A stretch of 64,000 nt of DNA from Mycolicibacterium peregrinum (GCF_002102345.1 NZ_LQPP01000030.1:1-64000), one strand, 5' to 3'; shown: positions 16,644 through 24,843, counted from the first letter of the stretch. Notes: generated by a model not told the origin, from the letters alone. Numbers and translations: made by a program.

Positions 16644-16677
16644 CGGATCATTAATTCCACAAATGAGGAGTTATCTG

Positions 16678-17061
16678 ATGCCCGCTCCGCGATGGGTCGC
16701 ACATGCCAACAAGATCGGCCTGAACAAACTCACCCGGTTCATCGCGCCGTGGGCGCCGGGATGGGCCGTGGTCATCCACCGGGGGCGCAAGTCCGGCCGC
16801 ACCTTCCGGACACCGCTGTGGGCGTTCCGCCGACAGCACGGCTACGTCATCGCGCTGACCTACGGCTCCAAGGCCGACTGGGTGCGCAATGTGCTGGCCG
16901 CCGGCGGGTGCGAGTTGGAGGCGCGCCGTCATACTTACCGGCTGACCGCACCCGAGGTGTATCACGACGACAAAGCCACGGACATGCCCGCGTTCATCCG
17001 CTTCATGCTGCGCCGGGTGATCAAGGCCCCGGAGTTCCTCAGCCTCCGCTTCGCGGACTAA
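16678..17061 (+). CDS. deazaflavin (F420)-dependent nitroreductase family protein
   Basis: A 127-residue protein of the Ddn/FDOR-A split-barrel family, which uses coenzyme F420 to reduce quinones or nitro compounds. The characteristic segment is HRGRKSGRTFRTPLWAFRR, followed by ALTYGSKADWVRNVLAAGGC, both typical of the F420-binding site in this group. I start at ATG 16678 because GAGGAG at 16664-16669 is correctly spaced; an in-frame ATG at 16663 would place that site inside the gene. The stop overlaps the convergent lipoprotein gene by four bases. Confidence 0.88.
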   Translation: MPAPRWVAHANKIGLNKLTRFIAPWAPGWAVVIHRGRKSGRTFRTPLWAFRRQHGYVIALTYGSKADWVRNVLAAGGCELEARRHTYRLTAPEVYHDDKATDMPAFIRFMLRRVIKAPEFLSLRFAD

Positions 17062-17495
17062 CCGCCGAGTTTCCCGGCCAGTTCGGGGCACTCGTATTTG
17101 AGCGCCACATTCACGATCGTCATGAGCGCGTCGGGTGGGAGCTTGCTGCCCATCTGGGTCAGCACGTTGACGACATCCTGCTTGGTCTTGTTGAAGCTGC
17201 CGCCGGCCATGATGCAGGCCATCATCAGCTGATCACCGATGGCGTTGTCGGTACCCTGGATCCCTGCGGCGCGGACCTCGGCGAACGCTTCCGGCGGCAA
17301 ACCCGCGGAACCGCGCGGCGAGCCGACGGTCGGCCTGGGGACCTGGGTGAGAGTTCGCTTGGGCGCCTTCGATGTCGCCGTGAACGGCGTGACGTCGTCT
17401 GGGGCGGTGGCCGTCCCCGAGGTCGTGGTACTACAGGCCGCCATCAAGACGACAGCCACGGCGCCGAGCGCCGCACCCACCCGCTTGGCATCCAT
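17058..17495 (-). CDS. DUF732-like lipoprotein
   Basis: A 145-residue exported protein. The N-terminus has a basic start, a hydrophobic run and a lipobox (VVLMAACSTT), so lipidation at the Cys and anchoring to the outer face of the plasma membrane are predicted. A Ser/Thr/Pro-rich linker follows, then a helical domain with two cysteines (MMACIMAGG and YECPELAG) that could form a disulfide, as in mycobacterial DUF732 proteins. ATG 17495 has GGAGG nine bases upstream; GTG 17501 is too close to it. Function unknown. Confidence 0.8.
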   Translation of the reverse strand: MDAKRVGAALGAVAVVLMAACSTTTSGTATAPDDVTPFTATSKAPKRTLTQVPRPTVGSPRGSAGLPPEAFAEVRAAGIQGTDNAIGDQLMMACIMAGGSFNKTKQDVVNVLTQMGSKLPPDALMTIVNVALKYECPELAGKLGG

Positions 17496-17547
17496 CGGCA
17501 CTCCCCTCCACTTCGCTCAACGCTAGTGGGGTAGCCACAAAGCCGAC

Positions 17548-18051
17548 TCAGAAATCACCGGAGTGTCGGCGCAGGGTCTCGATCGATGCGACCAGTGCAC
17601 GAGACTGCTCGTCCGACATCCCGACGTCGGCGAACACCTGCTCGTTCAAGGTCACCGTGGCGTCCTCGACCGTCGATCGCCCGAGTTCGGTGATACGCAC
17701 CAGCGTGGTGCGTCCATCGGTCGGGTGCGGCACCCGTTCCACCAGACCGTTGGCCTCCAGTCGCCGGATCGCGTGCGTGACGCTGGTGACGTGCACCTGA
17801 AGGCGATCGGAGGCCTTCGTGATCGGCAGCGCGCCGGCCCGGCTGAAGGCCAGCAGACGCAGCAGTTCGAACCGCGAGAAACTCAGATCGTATGGCCGCA
17901 GCGCGGTCTCCACCCTGGCCAGCAGGATCTGGTGGGCCCGCATCACCGAGGTCACCGCGACCATTCCGCCGGCCACCTCGCCCCAACCGGCCGCCTCCCA
18001 GTTGGCGCGGGCCTGCGCGATCGGGTCACGCTTGTCTGGTGGCGAGGTCAC
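17548..18051 (-). CDS. MarR family transcriptional regulator
   Basis: A 167-residue winged-helix regulator. Typical MarR blocks are LSFSRFELLRLLAFSRAGAL, the recognition region LQVHVTSVTHAIRRLEANGL and the wing VERVPHPTDGRTTLVRIT. The size and position near sigL recall Rv0737 of M. tuberculosis, but orthology is not established. It is the next gene after the aminotransferase on the same strand, with a 69-bp gap, so it might be co-transcribed with or regulate the ThDP/KAS III operon. Confidence 0.9.
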   Translation of the reverse strand: MTSPPDKRDPIAQARANWEAAGWGEVAGGMVAVTSVMRAHQILLARVETALRPYDLSFSRFELLRLLAFSRAGALPITKASDRLQVHVTSVTHAIRRLEANGLVERVPHPTDGRTTLVRITELGRSTVEDATVTLNEQVFADVGMSDEQSRALVASIETLRRHSGDF

Positions 18052-18082
18052 GCCTCTTCTTACCGCATCGCCCCGCGGGTAC

Positions 18083-18097
18083 CGCGCATTCTGCGCG
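18083..18097. repeat. small inverted repeat upstream of the MarR gene
   Basis: CGCGCATTCTGCGCG is a perfect 6-bp inverted repeat with a TTC loop, in the 69-bp gap between the aminotransferase stop and the MarR start. It could be an operator or a weak hairpin; GC content makes chance symmetry likely here. Confidence 0.3.
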
Positions 18098-18120
18098 CAT
18101 CGAGTCCGGCCGGCCGGTCC

Positions 18121-19155
18121 TCAACTCGCGGCGGTCACCGCGCTCAGCACCGCCCGGGTGGACTGCCGCGATCCGACGGTGATCCGCACCCCGCCGTCGG
18201 TGTAGTGCCGCAATTGCAGTCCGCTGCCGTCGAACACCTCCGGCCACGGCGTGGGTCGGCCCGGAAGGAACAGGAAGTTGGCCTGCCCGTCGGTGCTGTA
18301 GACCCCGATCGCCCGCAACCGCATCTGCAGATAGCGCCGTTCCGCGGCGATCATCCGAATACGTTGACGCAGTTGGTTTTCCGCAGAATAGGATGCCGCG
18401 ACCGCCACCTGGGCACTGATCCCGATCCCGAAGGGCAACTGCATCCGCCACAGCTCGCGGGCCAGATCCGGTGCACAGAACCCGTAGCCGATCCGAAGCC
18501 CGGCCAGACCGTAGGCCTTCGAAAAGGTGCGCACCACTACGACATTGCCGAAGCGGGCGACCAGGCTCGGTCCGTCGATACGGTGCTCGGCGGCCAGGAA
18601 CTCCACGTACGCCTCGTCCAACAGGACGACGGTGTCCGCAGGCAGCCGAGTCAGGAAGCGCTCGATCTCGCCGGCCGGTTCGATCGTGCCGGTCGGATTG
18701 TGCGGCCGGCAGACCGCCACCACCCTGGCCTGCCCGGCCGCCTCGGCCATCGCGTCGAGGTCGTGCCGTCCGTGTTCGTCGAGCGGAACGGTGACCGTCC
18801 GCAACCGTGCCATCTGCGCGAAGATCGGATAGCCGTCGAAGGTGGGAGTCGCCATCACCATGGTGTCGCCGGGGCTGGTCACCGCGTGCAGCACCTGCAT
18901 GATGACCCCGGTCGCGCCGGCTCCGACGATCACCTGTTCCTCGGCTATACCGTCATGACGGGCGATCAGCGAGCGCAACCGCTGTGGCAGGAACTCCGGA
19001 TACCGGTTGGCGGCCTCGTCGCACGCCCGCAATGCCGAACGCACCGCGGGCAACGGCGGAAAAGGGCATTCGTTGAGCGACAGTGCCAGCGGGTTCACTG
19101 CCTGCGGCAGCGCCCCGACAGCGTCGAGCAGTGCCGAGCGGGGAGCCACCATCAC
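18121..19155 (-). CDS. PLP-dependent aminotransferase, HisC-like
   Basis: A 344-residue fold-type I aminotransferase close to the HisC/HisC2 (histidinol-phosphate or aromatic aminotransferase) group. Visible are LSLNECPFPPLP near 25-36, RYPEF at 51-55, CRPHNPTGTIEP at 149-160, LLDEAYVEFL and the PLP lysine K213 in TFSKAYGLAGLRIGY. It is the last gene of an operon behind a KAS III-like enzyme; GTG 19155 overlaps that gene's stop (ATG 19152 is an alternative). It is unlikely to be the main histidine enzyme because no his genes are near; amination of a keto product of the operon is more plausible. Confidence 0.85.
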   Translation of the reverse strand: MMVAPRSALLDAVGALPQAVNPLALSLNECPFPPLPAVRSALRACDEAANRYPEFLPQRLRSLIARHDGIAEEQVIVGAGATGVIMQVLHAVTSPGDTMVMATPTFDGYPIFAQMARLRTVTVPLDEHGRHDLDAMAEAAGQARVVAVCRPHNPTGTIEPAGEIERFLTRLPADTVVLLDEAYVEFLAAEHRIDGPSLVARFGNVVVVRTFSKAYGLAGLRIGYGFCAPDLARELWRMQLPFGIGISAQVAVAASYSAENQLRQRIRMIAAERRYLQMRLRAIGVYSTDGQANFLFLPGRPTPWPEVFDGSGLQLRHYTDGGVRITVGSRQSTRAVLSAVTAAS

Positions 19156-20189
19156 GCGTTCCCAGAGTCGTCGCGACCGCCCCAGCGCACGGCAGCGGCT
19201 CCGGCGAAGTCACCGGCGTGGGCGAAGGCGGCCATCAGCACGGTGTCGCCGGCCTTCACCCGACCGCCGGTGACGGCTCGGTCGAAGTTGACGGGAATGC
19301 CTGCGGCGAACAGGTTTCCGCAATCATCAAACGTGTCGACGTGTCGTTCGGGTGGCAACTCCAACGCGTCGCGCCAGTTCCGCAGGAACACGCGGTTGGG
19401 CTGATTGGTCACCAACAGGTCGATATCCTTGGGCTGCACACCGATTCGGTCGCAGACCGTATAGGACACCTCGGGTACCTGCCGGTTGCCCCGTGCCAGC
19501 ACCTTGGTGATCTTGCTCTCGGTGAACCCGATGCAGGCCTCCCCCGGGCCGGCCTGCCACCATTTGCGCGGCGGGTCCATGACGACGGTCATATCGCCGG
19601 CGTACTCCCCGTAGGTACGGCATTCGACGTCGAGGATGGGTGACTGGTCGGACAGCGTCACCAACCCGACCGCGGCCCCGTCGCCGGGAACCGCCGCCTG
19701 CGCCTTACGCCGGATGGTCTCCTGATCGAACACCTGGCCCGCCGAGTTCTGGGCGATCGCGATCACCGCGGTCCGGCCCTCACCCGAACGCAACAGGGTG
19801 CGCGCCACTTTCAACCCCAGAACGAACGCGGCGCAGCCGCCGTTGTGCAGGTCGATCACCCAGTTGGGCTTCATGCCCAGCCGGTGGGCCATCCCACCGC
19901 CGCCACCGTAGAACGGCATGTCGGGCAGTTGGGTGTGAGTGATCAACACGTCGGCCCCGGCGATGACATCTGCACCGTGCCGCTCGATCAATCCGGCGGC
20001 GGCCCGCTCCACCATGTCGATCGCGGTTTCGTCGGGCCCGACGTGATGACGGAACCGCGGCGCCCGGAACATCACGTTCTCGGCCAGCTCGTCGGTTTCG
20101 GCGAACCCGGCGTAGTAGTCGGCACTGACCGGGTCACCGGGCAGGTAGGTGGACACATCGATGAGGCTGACGGGAGTCTGCTCAGTCAT
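19152..20189 (-). CDS. 3-oxoacyl-ACP synthase III-like condensing enzyme
   Basis: A 345-residue thiolase-fold protein of the KAS III family. The nucleophile Cys119 lies in IDLHNGGCAAFVLG. The block that normally holds the catalytic His (HQAN) reads TNQPN, placing Asn262 at the His position, while Asn292 in CGNLFAAG is retained. This is not the housekeeping FabH pattern, so an acyl transfer or a condensation with altered chemistry is likely. It follows the SRPBCC gene by nine bases and overlaps the aminotransferase start, so it belongs to a four-gene operon. Confidence 0.85.
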   Translation of the reverse strand: MTEQTPVSLIDVSTYLPGDPVSADYYAGFAETDELAENVMFRAPRFRHHVGPDETAIDMVERAAAGLIERHGADVIAGADVLITHTQLPDMPFYGGGGGMAHRLGMKPNWVIDLHNGGCAAFVLGLKVARTLLRSGEGRTAVIAIAQNSAGQVFDQETIRRKAQAAVPGDGAAVGLVTLSDQSPILDVECRTYGEYAGDMTVVMDPPRKWWQAGPGEACIGFTESKITKVLARGNRQVPEVSYTVCDRIGVQPKDIDLLVTNQPNRVFLRNWRDALELPPERHVDTFDDCGNLFAAGIPVNFDRAVTGGRVKAGDTVLMAAFAHAGDFAGAAAVRWGGRDDSGNA

Positions 20190-20198
20190 GGCTGGACC

Positions 20199-20879
20199 TC
20201 ACTTCATCCAGGCCGGGGTTACCGACAGTCCGTTGCGGTGTCGGTATTCGGCGATTGCCTTGAGGTTTCGCAATTCCAGCAGGTGGCCGGGGCCGAACAT
20301 GTCCCAGAAATCCCCCACCCACACCGGTCGCGCCGGGGGCGCGGTCTCCGGGTACGGGTTCTCGTCGTAGAAGGGATGATGGCAATTCGTCCACAGCACA
20401 ACCGAACCCGGCTTGTCGAAGACCACCTGCGCGTCGACGATGCGCATCAGGTAGATCATCCACAGGTGCTTGCCCTGGTCCCAGGCGCAGTGGTAGTCGA
20501 CGGTCAGCGCATCGCGGTGGGCCACCGTGCGGGTGTAGATCTCGCTGCCTGGCCCCGACGGCCCGGCGCCGAGCCGGTCGTGGGCCAGCCACAGCCCGGG
20601 CTCCTCGGTCGGGGTGAAACCACGCAGGCTGTAGGTCCACTCCTCCAGGCAGCGGGTATCGGACAGGTAGTCGAACAACTCGTCAGGTGGGCACTCGATG
20701 TAGTCATTGACCGTGCAGTATTGACCGAACACCTGGTCGTGCGGGTAGACCGACCGCATCATGTCCATGATGATCGGCGTGGCCTGCTCCTTGGGCGAGG
20801 TCTCGATCCGGATGAGGCCGTCCAGCGGGGTGTGGGTACCCCGATGGACTGTGATGTCTTCAAGCGCGGGCAGTGACAT
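20199..20879 (-). CDS. SRPBCC-family protein
   Basis: A 226-residue protein with a SRPBCC/START-like helix-grip pattern: YIECPPDELFDYLSDTRCLE is the classic start of the domain, followed by long beta-strand-rich stretches (EIYTRTVAHRDALTVDYHCA) and a C-terminal helix. Such proteins bind hydrophobic ligands or act as cyclases/aromatases. ATG 20879 has GAGGAG upstream; the longer reading to 21317 lies inside the ThDP gene and is rejected. The start overlaps the ThDP gene end by 20 bases. Its ligand is presumably an intermediate of the operon's pathway. Confidence 0.78.
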   Translation of the reverse strand: MSLPALEDITVHRGTHTPLDGLIRIETSPKEQATPIIMDMMRSVYPHDQVFGQYCTVNDYIECPPDELFDYLSDTRCLEEWTYSLRGFTPTEEPGLWLAHDRLGAGPSGPGSEIYTRTVAHRDALTVDYHCAWDQGKHLWMIYLMRIVDAQVVFDKPGSVVLWTNCHHPFYDENPYPETAPPARPVWVGDFWDMFGPGHLLELRNLKAIAEYRHRNGLSVTPAWMK

Positions 20880-22638
20880 GGGTCCTGTTCTCCTCTGGGT
20901 TGGAAGGGTCGTCTGGCTTGGAATGGGCACTGTCGGCGGCGAGAAATGCTGCGAACGGCGGGATTTCGTCGGCTGAACATTCGATGCTGAGCACCGACGG
21001 ACCGTCGGTGTCCAGTGCCATACCCAACGCCCGGGGCAGTTGGCCGACGTCGGCGACGTCGTAGGCGGGCAGGCCGGGGAACATCGCGGCCAGTCCGGCT
21101 CCGAGCCGGCTCGGGCCGAACCTGTTGTACGAGTAGCGGTCCTCATAGAACAGCTGCTCACGGGTGACGCACATGGCGTGCGCGTGGTTGTCGAACAGTA
21201 CGAAGGTGATCGGCAGCCGGTACTGCATCGCGGTGTGAATCTCCATGCCGTGCATGAAGAATGAGCCGTCACCGGCGATGACGACGGTGCGCCTTGCGGT
21301 GCCGGTGGTGGCTGCATCGGAGGCGCGGTGAAACGTCATTCCGATCCCGGCTCCGAAGCTGTAGCCCATGCCGCCCATGCCCAACGCCACCATGAAGCGG
21401 CCGTCACGGCGGGCGGGCAGGTAGTGGATGGCCGACGCCCCCACGTTGCCTGCGTCGACGACGATGTCGGTGCCGTCGGCCAGGTCTGCGTCGAGCACCG
21501 CCATCGCGTCGCGGTACCGGATACCCGGACCGTGGTGGTCCGGTGGGCGCAGTTCGGTGCGCGGCAGGTGGTCGGGCACCCGGACCTGGGTCGGACGGCC
21601 GGTCCCGGACAACGCGCGGGCCAGCTGTGTCAACGATTCGCGCAGGTCCCCCGAGTGGACATGGGTGCATGACGGATAGGGCACCTGGGCGCCGATCGAG
21701 TAGGTCGGCACCGAGCCCAGCACGCTGTCGAGACCGGCCCGGGCCGTCACCGCCATGCGGGTCCCCACCAGCAGACACAAAGCACTCTGACCAGCGGCGA
21801 CAGGCACCCCGGGGTGCCCCATCACACCGGCTACCCCCAGTGCGGAGGAGGAGCCGAGTCCCGGGGTGCCGGCCACGTCTTTGGCATCCGGGACCGTGGC
21901 CACCCGTGCCTGCAGTGTGGCCCGAAGTCGTTCCAGTTCGGCGCGGGCGTCGTCGCGGGCCACTTGCTCGCCGGCGATGATCGTGATCGTCCCGTCGGCC
22001 TGGCGCAACGCCTGTTCGAGCACCTGCGGATCGCCGAAGTGGACGCCGGCCTTGGCCGGGTGGACGCTCCCGTTGGCCCGTCCGTTGCCGCGACCTCCAT
22101 CCACACACGCCACTTCGGCCTGCTGAACATCCTTGGGCAGCAACAGGACCGCGGGCCCGCCGGTTCGGGCGGCGGCCAGCGCCTCGGGCAGCGCGGTGAG
22201 GATGTCGGCGGGTGTCAGCACCCTGCGGCAGTAGACCGAAACCGCCGAGAACAAGGCGTACGCGTCCAGGCTCCCGTTGTCGCCGCTGGTGTCCTGGAAG
22301 GCCCCGCGGCCGTCCAGTGTTGTCGGTGCCTGCCCGATCAGGGCCAGCACCGGAACCCGGCTGGCCAGGGACTCCCCGAGGCCGGGCACGGTGTTGAGGC
22401 AGCCGCCACCGGAGGTCGCCGCCACCACGCCGATCCCGGCGCCGCTGCGGCTGTAGCCGTCCGCCATTGTGGCAGCAGAGAATTCATGTTTGGCCAGCAC
22501 CGCGGTGATGTCGTCACGAAAGTACGCCGCGTCGTAGAGATCCTCGATGTTCGCGCCGTCCACCCCGAAGAGGTGCGAGATCCCATTCGCGGCCAGGTAC
22601 TCCACGATGTGGTCCACCACCCTGTGCGCCTTGACCAT
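20860..22638 (-). CDS. thiamine diphosphate-dependent acetolactate synthase-like enzyme
   Basis: A 592-residue enzyme with the three-domain layout of acetolactate synthase, benzoylformate decarboxylase and related enzymes. Glu52 in LAKHEFSAATMADGYSRS is the conserved residue that activates the cofactor. The ThDP/Mg motif is GDGSFFMHGMEI, with the partner Asn in ITFVLFDN. The tail after about residue 565 is Ser/Asp/Pro-rich and unlike the core. It is the first gene of the operon with the SRPBCC, KAS III and aminotransferase genes, so it probably makes a decarboxylated or carboligated acyl precursor. Not ilvB: no ilvN-type subunit gene follows. Confidence 0.87.
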   Translation of the reverse strand: MVKAHRVVDHIVEYLAANGISHLFGVDGANIEDLYDAAYFRDDITAVLAKHEFSAATMADGYSRSGAGIGVVAATSGGGCLNTVPGLGESLASRVPVLALIGQAPTTLDGRGAFQDTSGDNGSLDAYALFSAVSVYCRRVLTPADILTALPEALAAARTGGPAVLLLPKDVQQAEVACVDGGRGNGRANGSVHPAKAGVHFGDPQVLEQALRQADGTITIIAGEQVARDDARAELERLRATLQARVATVPDAKDVAGTPGLGSSSALGVAGVMGHPGVPVAAGQSALCLLVGTRMAVTARAGLDSVLGSVPTYSIGAQVPYPSCTHVHSGDLRESLTQLARALSGTGRPTQVRVPDHLPRTELRPPDHHGPGIRYRDAMAVLDADLADGTDIVVDAGNVGASAIHYLPARRDGRFMVALGMGGMGYSFGAGIGMTFHRASDAATTGTARRTVVIAGDGSFFMHGMEIHTAMQYRLPITFVLFDNHAHAMCVTREQLFYEDRYSYNRFGPSRLGAGLAAMFPGLPAYDVADVGQLPRALGMALDTDGPSVLSIECSADEIPPFAAFLAADSAHSKPDDPSNPEENRTHVTARA

Positions 22639-22671
22639 GTGTCACCTACTTCCGTGCTCTGCCAGTGACAC
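22639..22671 (-). promoter_or_regulatory. inverted repeat covering the ThDP-gene leader and ribosome site
   Basis: GTGTCAC at 22639-22645 and GTGACAC at 22665-22671 form perfect 7-bp arms. On the minus strand the second arm ends directly at the ATG (22638) and overlaps the AGGTGA ribosome site. It may be an operator or an RNA hairpin that hides the start of the operon. Confidence 0.45.
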
Positions 22672-22805
22672 GACCCGTGGGCGGCGGCGGTTCACCGTGG
22701 AGGCGGATTCGTCCGAACTCCCGGCGACAACGCAGGAAATGCTCAGGACACCATCAAGATCACCCCGAACCGTGGGGGATAGTGGAGGACGGGGTCGTTG
22801 TTACC

Positions 22806-22822
22806 GGGGACCGCAGGTCCCC
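22806..22822 (+). repeat. perfect hairpin in the methyltransferase leader
   Basis: GGGGACCGCAGGTCCCC is a perfect 7-bp inverted repeat with a GCA loop, 17 bp before the methyltransferase ATG and just ahead of its GGAGG ribosome site (22830-22833 region). It could be an operator or a stable leader stem. Confidence 0.5.
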
Positions 22823-22839
22823 GTGATCGGAGGCATCGG

Positions 22840-23523
22840 ATGACACAGCCGGGTATCGATTGGGAAGACGCCTATCGTCAGGAAACCCCGCCGCCGTGGA
22901 GCATCGGTGCCCCACAGCCCGAGCTCGCGCGATTGATCGAGCAGGGCTCGATACGCGGTGAGGTGCTCGACTCCGGATGCGGCCATGCCGCAGTCTCGCT
23001 GGCCCTGGCCGAGCGGGGTTTCACCGTGGTCGGGCTGGATGCCAGCCCGACGGCGATCGCGGCGGCAGTCGCGGCCGCAGCCGAACGTGGCCTGACCACA
23101 GCCAGTTTCGCGCAGGCCGACATGACCACCTTCACCGGTTACGACGGCAGGTTCGACACCGTGATCGACAGCGGCCTGCTGCACGCGCTGCCGATCGACG
23201 GGCGCAGGCCCTACATCCAGGCCATCCACCGGGCCTCGGCACCGGGCGCGGAACTGTACATCCTGGCCTTTGCGACAAGACCCTTCGACGGTGACGCTCC
23301 CGGGCCCAACGGCTTCACCGCCGACGAATTGCGCGACACCGTCGCCACCTGCTGGACCGTCGACGAGGTACGCCCGGCCAAGCTGTACGGCAACGACAAC
23401 CCAGCCGACGGCGCCGGCGGGCCGGCGTCAGCGCCCGGGGTGGAGCGTGATGGTGCCGGCCACATCGTGATGGACGGTTTCCTCCTGAGCGCTCACAAGG
23501 ATCCCGTGCCCCGAGCGCCGTAA
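22840..23523 (+). CDS. class I SAM-dependent methyltransferase
   Basis: A 227-residue Rossmann methyltransferase. Motif I is VLDSGCGHAAVSLALAERG at about 40-58, the acidic motif II end is VVGLDASPTAI, then FAQADMTTF and TVIDSGLLHALP. N-terminal IDWEDAYRQETPPPWSIG is common in thiopurine/tellurite-type methyltransferases and in mycobacterial stand-alone enzymes. ATG 22840 has a GGAGG site upstream. Transcribed divergently from the ThDP operon with a 201-bp gap; any link to that pathway is speculative. Confidence 0.88.
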   Translation: MTQPGIDWEDAYRQETPPPWSIGAPQPELARLIEQGSIRGEVLDSGCGHAAVSLALAERGFTVVGLDASPTAIAAAVAAAAERGLTTASFAQADMTTFTGYDGRFDTVIDSGLLHALPIDGRRPYIQAIHRASAPGAELYILAFATRPFDGDAPGPNGFTADELRDTVATCWTVDEVRPAKLYGNDNPADGAGGPASAPGVERDGAGHIVMDGFLLSAHKDPVPRAP

Positions 23524-23538
23524 CCGAACGCTCGGCGC

Positions 23539-24273
23539 TCAGAGCTGCTTTTCGAGCAGTACCTTGCCTTCGGGCGACGTAACCAGTTGCACCGCAGCGA
23601 TATCCGACATCGGCATCTGGGTGTTGCCGCTGGGCAGCGCGGTGGCGCCGGACAACCCGATCCACGTCGCGACCTCGTTACGGCTGCCGTCCCGGCCGAT
23701 CACCATCATGCCGAGGTTCTGCGGGGGCGCGTCCTGCTTGCCCCAGCTGCCATAACTGCAGGCCATGTCGATGCGGGTGCCCCAGGAGTAACTGGTCAGC
23801 GCGATGCTGGCGTTGATGGGCGTATCGGAGACCTTGCTCATCGCCAGCATCTGGGCGCTCTGCTGCTCGGAGCCGCTGTGCAGGCCGAACACCTCGGGCC
23901 GGATGCCGACCACCACACCGAGTGCCAGCAGCGCAGCGGCCACACCGACGGCGGCCGTGGTGACCCAGCGCGACCGGCGCCGGCCCCAGCTGACCTTGGC
24001 CAGTACGGACTGCAGCACCTCGGGCCGCAGCGGTGGATCGGGCTCTTCGGATTCGAGGGCAAGCACGTCGTCGAGATCGAGCATGGCCAGTAGCGCGGGC
24101 ATGCCGGTCAACTCGGCCACCGCGGAACGGCATTGCGCACAGCCGTCCAGATGAGCCTCGTACTCGCGTCGCTCGCTGCTTTCCAACGAACCCAGCACGT
24201 AGGCCGCATCCCAGGTCCGGTACTTGTCGAGCTCTACCGGATCAGGGATGTGGGGCACACCGAACTGTGTCAT
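23539..24273 (-). CDS. rslA: anti-sigma-L factor RslA
   Basis: RslA holds SigL inactive at the membrane and releases it on oxidation of its zinc site. The 244-residue protein has the zinc-associated anti-sigma motif H41-x3-C45-x2-C48 in YEAHLDGCAQCRSAV, a single membrane segment near 104-125 (VTTAAVGVAAALLALGVVV), and an extracytoplasmic domain of about 115 residues ending VLLEKQL. It is translationally coupled to sigL (ATGA 24270-24273). Same arrangement as Rv0735-Rv0736. Confidence 0.93.
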   Translation of the reverse strand: MTQFGVPHIPDPVELDKYRTWDAAYVLGSLESSERREYEAHLDGCAQCRSAVAELTGMPALLAMLDLDDVLALESEEPDPPLRPEVLQSVLAKVSWGRRRSRWVTTAAVGVAAALLALGVVVGIRPEVFGLHSGSEQQSAQMLAMSKVSDTPINASIALTSYSWGTRIDMACSYGSWGKQDAPPQNLGMMVIGRDGSRNEVATWIGLSGATALPSGNTQMPMSDIAAVQLVTSPEGKVLLEKQL

Positions 24274-24797
24274 CGTGTCACCCCCATCTCTTGCAAGTTA
24301 AGTCTCAGCGCGCGTACCGCATAGTGCAGCCGCGATTTCACGGTGCCCTCGGGTATCTGCAGATCGTCCGCGATCTGCCCGGTGGTCCAGCCCTGGTAGT
24401 ACGCCCGGCGGACCACTGCCCGGTGTTCGTCGGAAAGTTGGCTCATTGCCGTGGTCAGGAGGATTCGGTCCAACGCGTTGTCCACTTTGTCAGGGGTGGC
24501 GGCAGCCTTGGAATGCTCTGCCACCAGTTCGGGGTCGGACACCCCGGTTTCGTTCCGAAAGCGGGGTGTCCGACGTTCATCAATGATCATGTTTCGCGCC
24601 ACGGTAAACAACCACGCCCGTGCCGAACGGTCGGTGTCGGCGGTGACATCTGGGTGACGCCACGCACGCAGCAACGTTTCCTGCACCACGTCCTCGGCCC
24701 GGGCCCGATCACCCGTGAGCCGCAGGGCGTAGCGCCATAGCGCCGCAGCATGCTCGTCGTAGAGCACCCGCATCATGGCGGCCTCCGGATCATCCAC
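24270..24797 (-). CDS. sigL: ECF RNA polymerase sigma factor SigL
   Basis: A 175-residue ECF sigma factor with region 2 (LYDEHAAALWRYALRL, then RAEDVVQETLLRAWRHP and RAWLFTVARNMIIDERR) and region 4 (LSDEHRAVVRRAYYQGWTTG, IPEGTVKSRLHYAVRALR). In M. tuberculosis SigL controls genes for polyketide synthesis and envelope redox proteins. Its place after map-adk-secY and before rslA matches that genome. The GTG start at 24797 is preceded by GGAGGT. A promoter matching the SigL consensus lies just upstream, so the gene is predicted to activate itself. Confidence 0.94.
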   Translation of the reverse strand: MDDPEAAMMRVLYDEHAAALWRYALRLTGDRARAEDVVQETLLRAWRHPDVTADTDRSARAWLFTVARNMIIDERRTPRFRNETGVSDPELVAEHSKAAATPDKVDNALDRILLTTAMSQLSDEHRAVVRRAYYQGWTTGQIADDLQIPEGTVKSRLHYAVRALRLNLQEMGVTR

Positions 24798-24815
24798 TTC
24801 CCTACCTCCGTCTGT

Positions 24816-24843
24816 GACACGACGTTGGTGGCGATCCGGTTCA
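24816..24843 (-). promoter_or_regulatory. SigL-type autoregulatory promoter
   Basis: On the minus strand TGAACC (24843-24838) and CGTGTC (24821-24816) are separated by exactly 16 bp, matching the known mycobacterial SigL promoter pattern TGAACC-N15/17-CGTG. It lies 18 bp upstream of the sigL GTG start. Confidence 0.8.

Noticed and set aside
22806..22822. DosR box in the methyltransferase leader
   Set aside because: GGGAC...GTCCC resembles the dormancy-regulator site, but the spacing is odd (15 instead of 14 bases) and the outer bases do not fit.
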